From positions 868,001-932,000 of the forward strand of contig NZ_LT968775.1 in NCBI RefSeq assembly GCF_900240975.1: a stretch of DNA of 64,000 bases. Direction: 5' to 3'. Shown here piece after piece: positions 41,745 to 52,692 of this stretch (positions are counted from its first letter, which is position 1; every line of letters starts with the position of its first letter). The notes beneath the pieces are model-generated. The model saw nothing but the letters and a program-made list of their open reading frames with translations, was not told the DNA's origin and searched no databases. The stretch is from Mycobacterium sp. 4858. GTDB taxonomy: Bacteria > Actinomycetota > Actinomycetes > Mycobacteriales > Mycobacteriaceae. Both the position numbers and the translations under genes were made by a program.

Positions 41745-42359
41745 ATGCCGTCAGCAAACACTGGCTCGCTGCGGGATCGCCGCCGTGCCGCGTTGCTCTC
41801 CCAGATCCAGCAGACCGCGCACCGGCTTTTCGCCGAGCGCGGCTTCGAGGCGGTGACGACGGAGGACATCGCGGCGGCCGCCGGGATTTCCATCAGCACC
41901 TATTTCCGGTATGCGCCGACCAAGGAAGGCCTGCTGGTCGATCCGGTCCGGGAGGCGGCCGCCGAGATCGTCGGTTCCTACAGCGCGCGGCCCCCACACG
42001 AGTCGCCGGTCGAGGCGCTGATTCAGCTGTTCGTCACGCACGCCAGAGATGTCAGCGAGGTCGACGACCTCGATCCGTGGCGACACGCCGTCGCGACGGC
42101 GCCCCACCTGTTGAGCAAGTCCGTGCTAGTCAGCGAGGCCGACCACCGCGGTCTGATCGAGCAGGTCGCACACCGGATGGATGTCGATGCGGCGGTCGAC
42201 ATCCGGCCCGCGCTATTGGTCCACACGAGTTTGGCCACAGTCAAATTCGTTCTCGATGGGTGGCTGAGCGGGGATATCCCCGCGAGCCCACCGTTTCACG
42301 CCCAACGGGAAGAGGCGTTGCGGATCACGCTCGCCGGATTCGCCTGCCCGGACGGCTAA
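41745..42359 (+). CDS. TetR-family transcriptional regulator
   Basis: A 204-residue TetR repressor with the N-terminal DNA-binding fold (LLSQIQQTAHRLFAERGFEAVTTEDIAAAAGISISTYFRYAPTKEGLL), where the helix-turn-helix is DIAAAAGISISTYFRYA. The C-terminal ligand domain is diverse. It is divergent from the mce operon, as Mce3R is near mce3 in M. tuberculosis, so it may control the operon. The ATG at 41745 follows GAAGGTGA; an upstream TTG at 41697 would add 16 residues. Confidence 0.9.
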   Translation: MPSANTGSLRDRRRAALLSQIQQTAHRLFAERGFEAVTTEDIAAAAGISISTYFRYAPTKEGLLVDPVREAAAEIVGSYSARPPHESPVEALIQLFVTHARDVSEVDDLDPWRHAVATAPHLLSKSVLVSEADHRGLIEQVAHRMDVDAAVDIRPALLVHTSLATVKFVLDGWLSGDIPASPPFHAQREEALRITLAGFACPDG

Positions 42360-42403
42360 AACCCGCGCGGGAGTGAAACCGCCGTGACTTTGCTCGCCAC
42401 CGC

Positions 42404-43545
<1,142 letters not shown>

Positions 43546-43660
43546 CCGCACGGGTGCGGTGCCCGCGGTTGTGTTAGCGTCCGCCTAGGGCTGCTTGCCC
43601 GTGTCACGCCCATGGGCCGTCATCCCTAACGTTGCCGGGTCGTTCCCCAGGAGGGTCTTC

Positions 43661-44170
43661 GTGACACATGCGCTTATTCTGCTGCTGGCTTTGCTGATCG
43701 GTGTCGTCGCCGGGCTGCGCTCGCTGACGGCTCCCGCCGTGGTCGCCTGGGCCGCCTACCTGGGCTGGATCGACCTGCACGGCACGTGGGCCTCCTGGAT
43801 GGCCAACATCATCACCGTCGTCGTGTTCAGCGTTCTGGCCGTCGGGGAACTGGTCAACGACAAGCTGCCCAAGACCCCGGCCCGCACGGCGCCACCGATC
43901 TTCGCCGCCCGGATCGTCATGGGTGGGTTGGCGGGCGCGGCCCTGGGCGCCTGGCCGCACTGGACCTTCTCCGCGCTGGGTGCGGGCGTGATCGGCGCGG
44001 TGCTCGGCACCCTCGGCGGCTACCAGGCACGCAAGCGGCTGGCCGCGGTGGCCGGGAAGGACCTGCCCATCGCGCTGCTGGAGGACGCGGTTGCGATCGT
44101 CGGCGGACTCGCCATCGCCGCGGTGACGGGGCACGTGCTGACCGAATACCTGCTGTCGGCCGTTAAGTGA
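43661..44170 (+). CDS. DUF4126-like membrane protein (Rv2120c type)
   Basis: A 169-residue membrane protein with four or five hydrophobic helices (LILLLALLIGVVAGLRSLTAPAVVAWAAYLGW, NIITVVVFSVLAVGELV, IGAVLGTLGGY, IVGGLAIAAVTGHVL). The segment PAVVAWAAYLG and KTPARTAPP are typical of DUF4126. The GTG at 43661 follows AGGAGGG by five bases, which decides the start. Function unknown. Its stop lies in a tandem repeat. Confidence 0.82.
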   Translation: MTHALILLLALLIGVVAGLRSLTAPAVVAWAAYLGWIDLHGTWASWMANIITVVVFSVLAVGELVNDKLPKTPARTAPPIFAARIVMGGLAGAALGAWPHWTFSALGAGVIGAVLGTLGGYQARKRLAAVAGKDLPIALLEDAVAIVGGLAIAAVTGHVLTEYLLSAVK

Positions 44171-44200
44171 CGGCCCTTAAGTGACGGCCCTTAAGTGACA
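44163..44200 (+). repeat. 14-bp tandem repeat carrying a stop and a start codon
   Basis: Two perfect copies of ttaagtgacggccc (44163-44176, 44177-44190) are followed by a partial third copy (ttaagtgaca to 44200). The first copy supplies the TGA stop (44168-44170) of the membrane-protein gene, and the GTG in the third serves as the start (44195) of the next gene. Repeat number therefore sets the distance between the two genes. Confidence 0.85.
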
Positions 44201-45568
44201 AGGCATTTCGACGCGATCATCGTCGGCGCCGGTCAGGCCGGCCCACCGCTGGCGGGGCGACTGACCGCTGCCGGGCAGCGGGTCGCGCTGGTGGAGCGCA
44301 AACTGATCGGCGGCACCTGCGTAAACACCGGATGCATCCCGACGAAGACGCTGGTGGCCAGCGCGCACGCCGCTCACCTGGCCCGCCGCGGGGCCGATTA
44401 CGGCGTGGCGACCGGGCCGGTCAGCGTCGACATGGCGAAAGTCAAGGCGCGCAAAGACGAAATCATGCTGGGCGACCGCAAGGGTGTCGAGGACTGGCTG
44501 GCGGGCATGGACGGCTGCACCGTCTTTCGCGGGCACGCCCGGTTCGAGGATCCGCACACCCTCAGCGTGGACGGCGACCTGCTGCGCGCCGACCGCATCT
44601 TCCTCAACGTCGGTGGCCGCGCCGTGGTCCCCGACATTCCGGGGCTGTCCGACGTGGAGTTCCTCACCAACGTCTCGATTCTCGAATTGGACGCGCTGCC
44701 GGCCCATCTGGTCATCCTCGGCGGCAGCTACATCGCGCTGGAGTTCGCGCAGATGTACCGGCGCTTCGGGGCCCGGGTGACGGTGGTCGAGAGGGGTGCG
44801 CGCCTGGCGTCGCGGGAAGACGAGGACGTGTCCGCCACCGTCCGGGACATCCTGGAGGACGAGGGCATCGACGTCGTCGTCGGCGCCGATGACGTGCGAA
44901 TCAACAAGAACGACAGCGGGTTCGAGCTCACGCCGCGCGCGGGCGCCGTCCCCATCGTCGGGAGTCACCTGCTACTGGCCGTGGGCCGGCGGCCCAACAC
45001 CGACGACTTGGGGCTGGAAGCTGCCGGCGTGCAAACCGACGCCCGTGGCTACATCGTGGTCGACGACCAACTCAAGACGAACGTCGAGCACATTTGGGCG
45101 ATGGGGGACTGCAACGGTAAGGGGGCCTTCACCCACACCTCCTACAACGATTTCGAGATCGTTGCCGCCAACCTGCTCGACGGCGACCCGCGGCGCGTGA
45201 GCGACCGCATCACCACCTATGCGCTCTACATCGACCCACCGCTGGGGCGCGCGGGCATGACCGTCGACCAAGTCCGCGCATCCGGCCGCAAGGCGCTGGT
45301 TGGTAAGCGGCCCATGACACGAGTCGGCCGGGCGGTGGAAAAGGGTGAGACGCAAGGCTTCATGAAGGTCGTGGTCGATGCCGACACGCGGGAGATCCTG
45401 GGAGCGGCCATCTTCGGCGTCGGTGGTGACGAGGCGATTCACGCCATCCTGGACGTCATGTCGGCGAAGGCGCCCTACACGACGCTGGCGCGGACCATGC
45501 ACATCCATCCCACCGTCAGCGAACTCGTTCCCACCATGCTGCAGGAGATGACACCGCTAGGGGACTAG
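44195..45568 (+). CDS. FAD-dependent pyridine nucleotide-disulfide oxidoreductase (mercuric-reductase-like)
   Basis: A 457-residue flavoprotein of the class I disulfide reductase family. It shows the FAD loop VGAGQAGPPLA, the redox pair in CVNTGCIPTK (CxxxxC), the NAD(P)H loop GGSYIALEFAQMY, FAD-binding IWAMGDCNGKG and the C-terminal dimer segment MHIHPTVSELVPTMLQE with its catalytic His-Glu. MerA, lipoamide or mycothione reductase roles cannot be separated by eye. No counterpart occupies this place in M. tuberculosis as I recall, so it looks like an accessory gene. Confidence 0.88.
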   Translation: MTRHFDAIIVGAGQAGPPLAGRLTAAGQRVALVERKLIGGTCVNTGCIPTKTLVASAHAAHLARRGADYGVATGPVSVDMAKVKARKDEIMLGDRKGVEDWLAGMDGCTVFRGHARFEDPHTLSVDGDLLRADRIFLNVGGRAVVPDIPGLSDVEFLTNVSILELDALPAHLVILGGSYIALEFAQMYRRFGARVTVVERGARLASREDEDVSATVRDILEDEGIDVVVGADDVRINKNDSGFELTPRAGAVPIVGSHLLLAVGRRPNTDDLGLEAAGVQTDARGYIVVDDQLKTNVEHIWAMGDCNGKGAFTHTSYNDFEIVAANLLDGDPRRVSDRITTYALYIDPPLGRAGMTVDQVRASGRKALVGKRPMTRVGRAVEKGETQGFMKVVVDADTREILGAAIFGVGGDEAIHAILDVMSAKAPYTTLARTMHIHPTVSELVPTMLQEMTPLGD

Positions 45569-45581
45569 TGGCGATCGCCAC
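45568..45581. terminator. Perfect palindrome between convergent genes
   Basis: GTGGCGATCGCCAC is a 14-base perfect palindrome placed just after the oxidoreductase stop and before the helicase stop. It may form part of a bidirectional terminator, but the loop would be tiny and there is no T run. Confidence 0.3.
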
Positions 45582-45588
45582 CGTCAAT

Positions 45589-46884
45589 CTAGCGCGCGGT
45601 GGGTGCGGGCCGACGGGACCGGCGTCGCCTGCTGCGCCCCGCCGTCGGACCGTGGGGTGCAACCGGGGTCGGACCGGACCGACGCGCCGCCACCGGCACG
45701 GGCGCGACGGCCTCGCGGGGCGCGGGCCGGCCGGCCAGGTTGTGGATGACGGGGGAGGCCGCGGTGACCTGCTGGGGGACGGCGCGAATGGCCGCCTTGC
45801 GCATCATCGATTCGGTGTCGCGGCGTTGCTCGGGCAGCGCGATGGTGACCACGTCACCGGAGGCGCCGGCCCGGGCCGTGCGGCCGGATCGATGCAGGTA
45901 AGCCTTGTGCTCCGCGGGCGGGTCGACGTGGACCACCAGCTCGACGTTGTCCACGTGTACACCGCGTGCGGCGATGTCGGTCGCCACCAGCACCCGGGCG
46001 TGACCCGCCGCGAACGCCGCCAGGTTGCGGTCGCGCACCGACTGGGACAGGTTGCCGTGCAGCTCGACCGACGCGATACCCGACTGGGTGAGCTGGCGGG
46101 CCAGCTTCCGCGCCTGGTGCTTGGTCCGCATGAAGAGGATTCGCCGGGATTCCCCTGCGGCCAGCCGGTGCACCAAATCCCTTTTCGCCTGCGGCCCGTC
46201 GACGCAGAACAGGTGGTGCGTCATGGCGGGAGTCACGGACTTCGGTTCGGCGATCGATCGGGTCACCGGGTCGGTGAGGAATCGCTTCACCAGGGTGTCG
46301 ACCGCCGCGTCGAGTGTGGCCGAGAAGAGCATCCGCTGTCCCTTCGCGGGGGTGGCCGCCAGGATGCGGGTGACGGTGGGCAGGAAGCCCAGATCGGCGA
46401 GGTGGTCGGCCTCGTCGATGACCGTCACCTGCACCGCGTCCAAACTGACGAGGCGTTGCTTCATCAGATCCTCGAGCCTCCCGGGGCAGGCGACGACGAT
46501 ATCGATTCCCGACTTGAGCGCGGCGACCTGCCTGTGTTGCGGCACCCCGCCGAAGATCGTGACCACGCGCAGACCCCGTACCGCGGCAAGCGGCTCGATG
46601 GTCGCGGCGATCTGCGTCGCCAGTTCCCGGGTGGGCGCCAACACCAGCCCGGTCGGCCTGGCCGGGCGCCGATTTCCGGCGTCGAGCCGGCTCACCAGCG
46701 GAATCGAGAATGCGAGCGTCTTGCCGCTGCCGGTCTTGCCGCGGCCCAACACGTCACGGCCTGCCAGCGTGTCCGGCAGTGTCTCGATCTGGATGGGAAA
46801 CGGCCGGTGGGCGCCGCGCTTGGCGAGCGCGTCAATCAACGGCTGGCTCACCCCGAGGTGAGCAAAAGTGGTGTCTTCAAGCAT
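45589..46884 (-). CDS. DEAD-box RNA helicase (RhlE type)
   Basis: A 431-residue RNA helicase with the complete motif set: Q motif region (FAHLGVSQPLIDAL ... FPIQIETLP), motif I GRGKTGSGKT, Ia PTRELATQI, II DEAD in VIDEADHLADLGF, III FSAT, V ATDIAARGVHV and VI HRSGRTARAG. The C-terminal tail (about 370-431) is rich in Arg, Pro and Ala, as in RhlE-type proteins that bind RNA. Such proteins act in ribosome assembly and RNA decay. The 222-base region upstream (46885-47106) holds its leader and no gene that I see. Confidence 0.93.
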   Translation of the reverse strand: MLEDTTFAHLGVSQPLIDALAKRGAHRPFPIQIETLPDTLAGRDVLGRGKTGSGKTLAFSIPLVSRLDAGNRRPARPTGLVLAPTRELATQIAATIEPLAAVRGLRVVTIFGGVPQHRQVAALKSGIDIVVACPGRLEDLMKQRLVSLDAVQVTVIDEADHLADLGFLPTVTRILAATPAKGQRMLFSATLDAAVDTLVKRFLTDPVTRSIAEPKSVTPAMTHHLFCVDGPQAKRDLVHRLAAGESRRILFMRTKHQARKLARQLTQSGIASVELHGNLSQSVRDRNLAAFAAGHARVLVATDIAARGVHVDNVELVVHVDPPAEHKAYLHRSGRTARAGASGDVVTIALPEQRRDTESMMRKAAIRAVPQQVTAASPVIHNLAGRPAPREAVAPVPVAARRSGPTPVAPHGPTAGRSRRRRSRRPAPTAR

Positions 46885-47106
46885 GTTTCATTGTCCCTAA
46901 GCATCGGTGGTAGCGAGATTGCCTTGCTGGCAACATCGATCGCCGCGACTCGAGGCTGTGCGGTGCGCACCTGGTCATCTCGGACTCGGCGCCCCGCGGG
47001 GATCTGAGAAGAAATAACGAATCGATCACGACGTGCTGGCAAGCCGTTTGGCGGCCAACGTTGACAAGAGCCTACCGCATGCGCAGCCCGGGCGCTTCAC
47101 GGGCGG

Positions 47107-48000
47107 TCAAACCGCTGGGAGCAGGTGTCCCGCCGCGGGCTCTGGCCGGTGCGAAACCCCTTGCGAGCGTGCATGATCCGGCCAGCCGGGGTAGGCCGGC
47201 GGTGTACCACCGAACAGCGGGCAATGCTGCCGGTGGGGGCACCAGTCGCACAGCCGCGACTGGCTGGGGCGGAAATCGCCCGTCTGGCCCGCGGATTGGA
47301 TGGCGCGCCAGATCGCCATCAGGGTTTTCTCGAAGCGCACTAACTCGTCGTGGTCCGGCGAGTAATCCAACACCTGCCCGTCGGCAAGATAGATCAGTCG
47401 CAGCCGGGTGGGCGGCACGCCGCGCGTGCGCAGCAGGGCCACCGCATAGAACTTCATCTGGAACATCGCCTTGAACTCCGCCAGGGCCCGCGCGGCCGGC
47501 GGCGCCTTGCCGGTCTTGTAGTCGACCACGCGCAGCTCCCCGGTAGCGGCGACGTCGATCCTGTCGATGAATCCGCGCAGCAGCGTGCCGTCGGCGAGCT
47601 CGACCTCCACGCGCTCCTCGCAGCATTGCGGATCGAAGCGGGTCGGGTCCTCGAGCCGGTAGTAGCCGGACAGCAGCGCGCGTGCCTCGGCCAGCAGCTG
47701 GCCCCGCTGCTCGGGATCGAACTCACCGGCCAGGTCGGGCGCCGAGGCGATCACGTGGTCCCAGGCCGGTTCGAGCAGCGACAGGGCGGTGTCGGGATCG
47801 CGCTGCGCGGCGGGCAGCCCATAGAGGTGCTGCAGGGCGGCATGCACCACCGAGCCGCGCAGCTGGGCGGCCGACGGCGCCTCGGGCAAGCGGTCGATCG
47901 CGCGAAACCGGTACAGCAACGGGCACTGCTTGAAGTCGGCCGCCCGCGACGGCGACAGCGCCGGTCTCGACCGCACGCTCTCCTGCAGTTGGTCGGTCAT
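47107..48000 (-). CDS. RecB-family PD-(D/E)XK nuclease (Rv2119 type)
   Basis: A 297-residue protein with a RecB-like nuclease domain: LSPSRAADFKQCPLLYRFRAIDRLPE, QLRGSVVHAALQHLY, the catalytic GFIDRIDVAATGELRVVDYKTGK (Asp ... Asp-x-Lys) and a C-terminal LCDWCPHRQHCP. The four Cys (one near residue 26, three at the end) match the iron-sulfur arrangement of AddB/RecB-type exonucleases. The ATG at 48000 was preferred to an in-frame GTG-rich extension. It diverges from trmI. Confidence 0.86.
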   Translation of the reverse strand: MTDQLQESVRSRPALSPSRAADFKQCPLLYRFRAIDRLPEAPSAAQLRGSVVHAALQHLYGLPAAQRDPDTALSLLEPAWDHVIASAPDLAGEFDPEQRGQLLAEARALLSGYYRLEDPTRFDPQCCEERVEVELADGTLLRGFIDRIDVAATGELRVVDYKTGKAPPAARALAEFKAMFQMKFYAVALLRTRGVPPTRLRLIYLADGQVLDYSPDHDELVRFEKTLMAIWRAIQSAGQTGDFRPSQSRLCDWCPHRQHCPLFGGTPPAYPGWPDHARSQGVSHRPEPAAGHLLPAV

Positions 48001-48013
48001 GCCCGCAGCGTAG

Positions 48014-49206
<1,193 letters not shown>

Positions 49207-49214
49207 GCCGCGGC

Positions 49215-49811
49215 TCAACCGGGCGGGCTCGGGGCCGGAACAGGGGCCGGCTCGGGAGCGGACGCCGGAGCCGGGGGAGGGTTGGACGGCGGCGGCACCG
49301 CCGGCGAGTTGCCCAGTGTCAACAGCATCTCGGCGGTTCGCCGGGACAACTGCCAACCGCCTTGAAAGGGCGTGAATTCCATGGGGAAGTGGAAGCTGCC
49401 GTTAGCGGTCTGGGCCGTGTTGACGTCGATCGCCGCCACCACGTCAGCGGGGGTCTTGTCCGACCAGGCGATGTCGTGCGCGACGAAGGTCATGGGCAGG
49501 TAGCCGTTGTCGCGCAACGCGTTGGTGAACTTGTCCAGGCTGCCTGCGCTCTCGGGGGTCGCGCCTTCGACCAGACTCACCTTGTTGATGCCGGGTACGT
49601 TCGGGTCGGCGAGCCGGGCCAAGATGTCGGTAAGGGCTTCGGGCGGCGGCAGCGGGGTAGTCGGAGAGACGACAACGGTGCTCGACGTGGCCGGTGCCGC
49701 AGCGGGCGCGGAGGAGGCGATTCTGGGTTGTTGATGCGACGAGCATCCCGAGATCCCGACCGCCACCACGACGGCGGCGGCACTCAAGGTCGCGCGCAGG
49801 TGCCGGTGCAT
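49215..49811 (-). CDS. lppK: Probable lipoprotein LppK
   Basis: The 198-residue protein has a signal peptide ([19 protein letters not shown]) with the lipobox GISGC, a Ser/Pro/Ala/Thr linker, a folded domain ([57 protein letters not shown]), and a Pro-Ala-rich C-terminal tail. It matches LppK (Rv2116), annotated at about 189 residues. Function unknown; it probably shares a transcript with the DUF503 gene. Confidence 0.85.
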   Translation of the reverse strand: MHRHLRATLSAAAVVVAVGISGCSSHQQPRIASSAPAAAPATSSTVVVSPTTPLPPPEALTDILARLADPNVPGINKVSLVEGATPESAGSLDKFTNALRDNGYLPMTFVAHDIAWSDKTPADVVAAIDVNTAQTANGSFHFPMEFTPFQGGWQLSRRTAEMLLTLGNSPAVPPPSNPPPAPASAPEPAPVPAPSPPG

Positions 49812-50133
49812 CCAGTCGATCAGGCCGGTCGCGGGGTAGGGGCGCTCGCCGAAGCGGGTGCCCGCCGCGCGGTGGGGCCAACGGGTGCAACTGAACTCAC
49901 ACTCGCGGTCGCCACGCCGGCGCCGGTCGTGCCGACCAAGCCCGTGGCGAGGCTTTTTGCGGTCACTCTGCCACCTCCTAGGGCCCTTTCGATCAGCGAG
50001 ATTAGTGGCCGAGATTACCAGCGTGACGAAAATCTTAACTTTTCGTGGGTATTTGACTCCGCACATCATTGGCCAATCGCCGGTAGCTTTGAAGTATCCA
50101 CCGCGCCAATTAGGTGTGGGAAAGGAGCGCAAC
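49812..50133. promoter_or_regulatory. Divergent lppK / mpa promoter region
   Basis: The 322-base gap contains no gene. Its right half is AT-rich. A perfect inverted repeat (ACGAAAA at 50026-50032 and TTTTCGT at 50040-50046 around a 7-base spacer) and a direct repeat CGAGATTA (from 49997 and from 50010) lie upstream of mpa. TTGACT (50053-50058) is a candidate -35, with no convincing -10. AAAGGAG precedes the mpa ATG by seven bases. Confidence 0.45.
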
Positions 50134-51963
50134 ATGGGTGGCTCAGAGCGTTCTGAATCATTCGGTATCCCCCACGAGTCAGGCATGTCCAGCGGCGATG
50201 CTGCCGAGTTGGAAGAACTACGCCGCGAGGCAGCGTTGCTGCGCGAGCAACTCGAGCACGCCGCCGGGACGCAGGGCGGCACCCGGTCGGCACGTGATGT
50301 GCATCAGCTCGAAGCCCGGATCGACTCGCTGGCGGCCCGGAACTCGAAGTTGATGGAGACGCTCAAAGAAGCGCGCCAGCAACTACTTGCGCTGAGGGAG
50401 GAAGTCGATCGGCTGGGGCAGCCGCCGAGTGGCTACGGCGTGTTGCTGGGTACACACGAGGACGACACGGTCGACGTGTTCACCTCCGGTCGCAAGATGC
50501 GCTTGACCTGCTCACCGAACATCGACGTCTCCTTGCTGCGGAAGGGCCAGACGGTTCGCCTCAACGAGGCGCTGACCGTGGTCGAGGCCGGCACGTTCGA
50601 ATCGGTCGGCGAGATCTCGACGTTGCGCGAGCTACTCGCCGACGGGCACCGGGCGCTGGTCGTCGGCCACGCCGACGAGGAACGCATCGTGTGGCTCGCC
50701 GAGCCGCTGGTCGCCGAGGACCTCCCGGATGGGCACCCCGACGCGCTCAACGACGACAGCCGCCCGCGCAAGCTGCGGCCGGGCGACTCGTTGCTGGTCG
50801 ACACCAAGGCGGGCTACGCGTTCGAACGCATTCCCAAGGCCGAGGTCGAAGACCTGGTCCTCGAAGAGGTGCCCGACGTCAGCTACTCCGACATCGGCGG
50901 CCTGACCCGGCAGATCGAGCAGATCCGCGACGCCGTGGAGCTGCCCTTCCTGCACAAGGAGCTGTACCGGGAGTACGCGTTGCGCCCGCCCAAGGGCGTG
51001 CTGCTGTACGGTCCGCCGGGCTGTGGGAAGACGTTGATCGCCAAGGCGGTGGCGAACTCGCTGGCCAAGAAGATGGCCGAGGTGCGTGGCGATGACGCGC
51101 GCGAGGCGAAGTCCTACTTCCTCAACATCAAGGGCCCCGAACTGCTGAACAAGTTCGTCGGCGAGACCGAGCGTCACATTCGGCTGATCTTCCAGCGCGC
51201 GCGGGAGAAGGCGTCCGAAGGTACGCCCGTGATCGTGTTCTTCGATGAGATGGACTCGATCTTCCGCACCCGCGGCACCGGCGTCTCGTCGGACGTCGAG
51301 ACCACCGTCGTCCCGCAGCTGCTGAGCGAGATCGACGGGGTCGAGGGCCTCGAGAACGTCATCGTGATCGGCGCCTCCAACCGCGAGGACATGATCGACC
51401 CGGCGATCCTGCGGCCCGGCCGCCTGGACGTGAAGATCAAGATCGAGCGGCCCGATGCCGAAGCGGCGCAAGACATCTTCTCGAAGTACCTGGTCGAGAC
51501 GCTGCCGCTGCACGCCGACGACCTCGCCGAGTTCGGCGGGGACCGCAGCGCCTGCATCAAGGCGATGATCGAGAAGGTCGTCGAGCGGATGTACGCCGAA
51601 ATCGACGACAACCGGTTCCTGGAGGTCACCTACGCCAACGGTGACAAGGAAGTCATGTACTTCAAGGACTTCAACTCCGGGGCGATGATCCAGAACGTCG
51701 TGGACCGGGCGAAGAAGAACGCGATCAAGTCGGTGCTCGAGACCGGGCAGCCGGGTCTGCGCATCCAGCACCTGCTCGACTCGATCGTCGACGAGTTCGC
51801 CGAGAACGAGGACCTGCCCAACACCACCAACCCCGATGACTGGGCGCGGATTTCGGGTAAGAAGGGCGAGCGGATCGTCTACATCCGCACCCTGGTCACC
51901 GGCAAGAGCTCGAGCGCGTCGCGGGCCATCGACACGGAATCCAACCTCGGCCAGTACCTGTAA
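50134..51963 (+). CDS. mpa: Proteasomal ATPase Mpa (ARC)
   Basis: Mpa forms the hexameric ring that binds pupylated proteins, unfolds them and feeds them to the 20S proteasome. The 609-residue protein (the same as M. tuberculosis) has the N-terminal coiled coil that binds Pup (about 20-95), the OB-fold interdomain (about 98-245), the AAA module with GPPGCGKT (Walker A), [10 protein letters not shown] (Walker B), and ends with the gating motif QYL. The ATG at 50134 follows AAAGGAG; upstream in-frame codons are noncoding. Confidence 0.97.
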   Translation: MGGSERSESFGIPHESGMSSGDAAELEELRREAALLREQLEHAAGTQGGTRSARDVHQLEARIDSLAARNSKLMETLKEARQQLLALREEVDRLGQPPSGYGVLLGTHEDDTVDVFTSGRKMRLTCSPNIDVSLLRKGQTVRLNEALTVVEAGTFESVGEISTLRELLADGHRALVVGHADEERIVWLAEPLVAEDLPDGHPDALNDDSRPRKLRPGDSLLVDTKAGYAFERIPKAEVEDLVLEEVPDVSYSDIGGLTRQIEQIRDAVELPFLHKELYREYALRPPKGVLLYGPPGCGKTLIAKAVANSLAKKMAEVRGDDAREAKSYFLNIKGPELLNKFVGETERHIRLIFQRAREKASEGTPVIVFFDEMDSIFRTRGTGVSSDVETTVVPQLLSEIDGVEGLENVIVIGASNREDMIDPAILRPGRLDVKIKIERPDAEAAQDIFSKYLVETLPLHADDLAEFGGDRSACIKAMIEKVVERMYAEIDDNRFLEVTYANGDKEVMYFKDFNSGAMIQNVVDRAKKNAIKSVLETGQPGLRIQHLLDSIVDEFAENEDLPNTTNPDDWARISGKKGERIVYIRTLVTGKSSSASRAIDTESNLGQYL

Positions 51964-51977
51964 GGCCGTTCAGCCAC

Positions 51978-52025
51978 GCCGGCACTCGAACCGGGCGCAC
52001 CGCGCGCCACGGTTCGAGTGCCGGC
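51978..52025. terminator. Strong bidirectional hairpin after mpa
   Basis: A perfect 16-bp inverted repeat (GCCGGCACTCGAACCG at 51978-51993 and CGGTTCGAGTGCCGGC at 52010-52025) with a 16-base loop lies between the convergent mpa and Rv2114-type genes. It likely ends transcription from both sides, though no T run follows. Confidence 0.8.
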
Positions 52026-52041
52026 CCTGTGCTGCCAGGGG

Positions 52042-52683
52042 TCAGGCGCTCACCAGCGAGTAGCTGTTGGTCAGGTTGTCCTGCAGGACCTGAGCCGCCC
52101 TGCTCCTGGTGTCCACCCGCAGCTCCTCGGTGAGCACTCGCGGCTGGTAGGTCCACCCGGCGGGCAGGTCGAGACGGTCGGCGAGCCGTGGCAGGTCGTC
52201 CCGCGTCAGATTGGGGTCGGCGACCTGGCTCATGGTCTGCATCACCCAGCGCTGTCCCTGCGGATCGATGAGCTCGAAGATCTGTTCGCCGGCGTTGAAG
52301 ACGAACACCGTGTGGCGGTTGACCTTGTTGGGGATGTATGGCGCCGGATTCATCGACGAGAGCAGAACCGTGGCCTGCTGGATCATCTCGATCCCGCCGA
52401 AGGTTTTCGTCACCTGCGGACCCTGGGTTTCTTTTTCGATGGCGTTCATCAGCCAGTACCGGGGACCGTTCAGCAAGGCTGCGGCCACACCGTTTTCGGC
52501 GGCGATGGCGTGTGGGTCGAGCGCGGACCACAGGTCGGCGGGGCAGTCGTTGAGCGGGAAGCTGTTGTAGACCGTTGCCTGCGGACCGGCTTCACCGGCG
52601 GTTACCAGCAGCACTTCGCCGTAGCGTTTACCTGCCAGATCGAGCGCGTGTTTGCCGACGTGGTCGGATTGGGGGGCGGACAC
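52042..52683 (-). CDS. Conserved hypothetical protein (Rv2114 type)
   Basis: A 213-residue soluble protein without obvious membrane segments or signal. Recognisable parts are VYNSFPLNDCPADLWSALDPHAIAA, GPRYWLMNAIEKETQGP and TYQPRVLTEELRVDTRSRAAQVLQDNLTNSYSLV. It corresponds to Rv2114 in size and place. I cannot assign a function. It starts with GTG and lies nine bases downstream of the membrane-protein gene, so the two are probably cotranscribed. Confidence 0.8.
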   Translation of the reverse strand: MSAPQSDHVGKHALDLAGKRYGEVLLVTAGEAGPQATVYNSFPLNDCPADLWSALDPHAIAAENGVAAALLNGPRYWLMNAIEKETQGPQVTKTFGGIEMIQQATVLLSSMNPAPYIPNKVNRHTVFVFNAGEQIFELIDPQGQRWVMQTMSQVADPNLTRDDLPRLADRLDLPAGWTYQPRVLTEELRVDTRSRAAQVLQDNLTNSYSLVSA

Positions 52684-52692
52684 ACGGTGAAG

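Noticed and set aside
49858..50133. A longer mpa start at 49858
   Set aside because: The added residues are Arg/Pro-rich noncoding translation. The ATG at 50134 has a ribosome site and gives the known 609-residue length.
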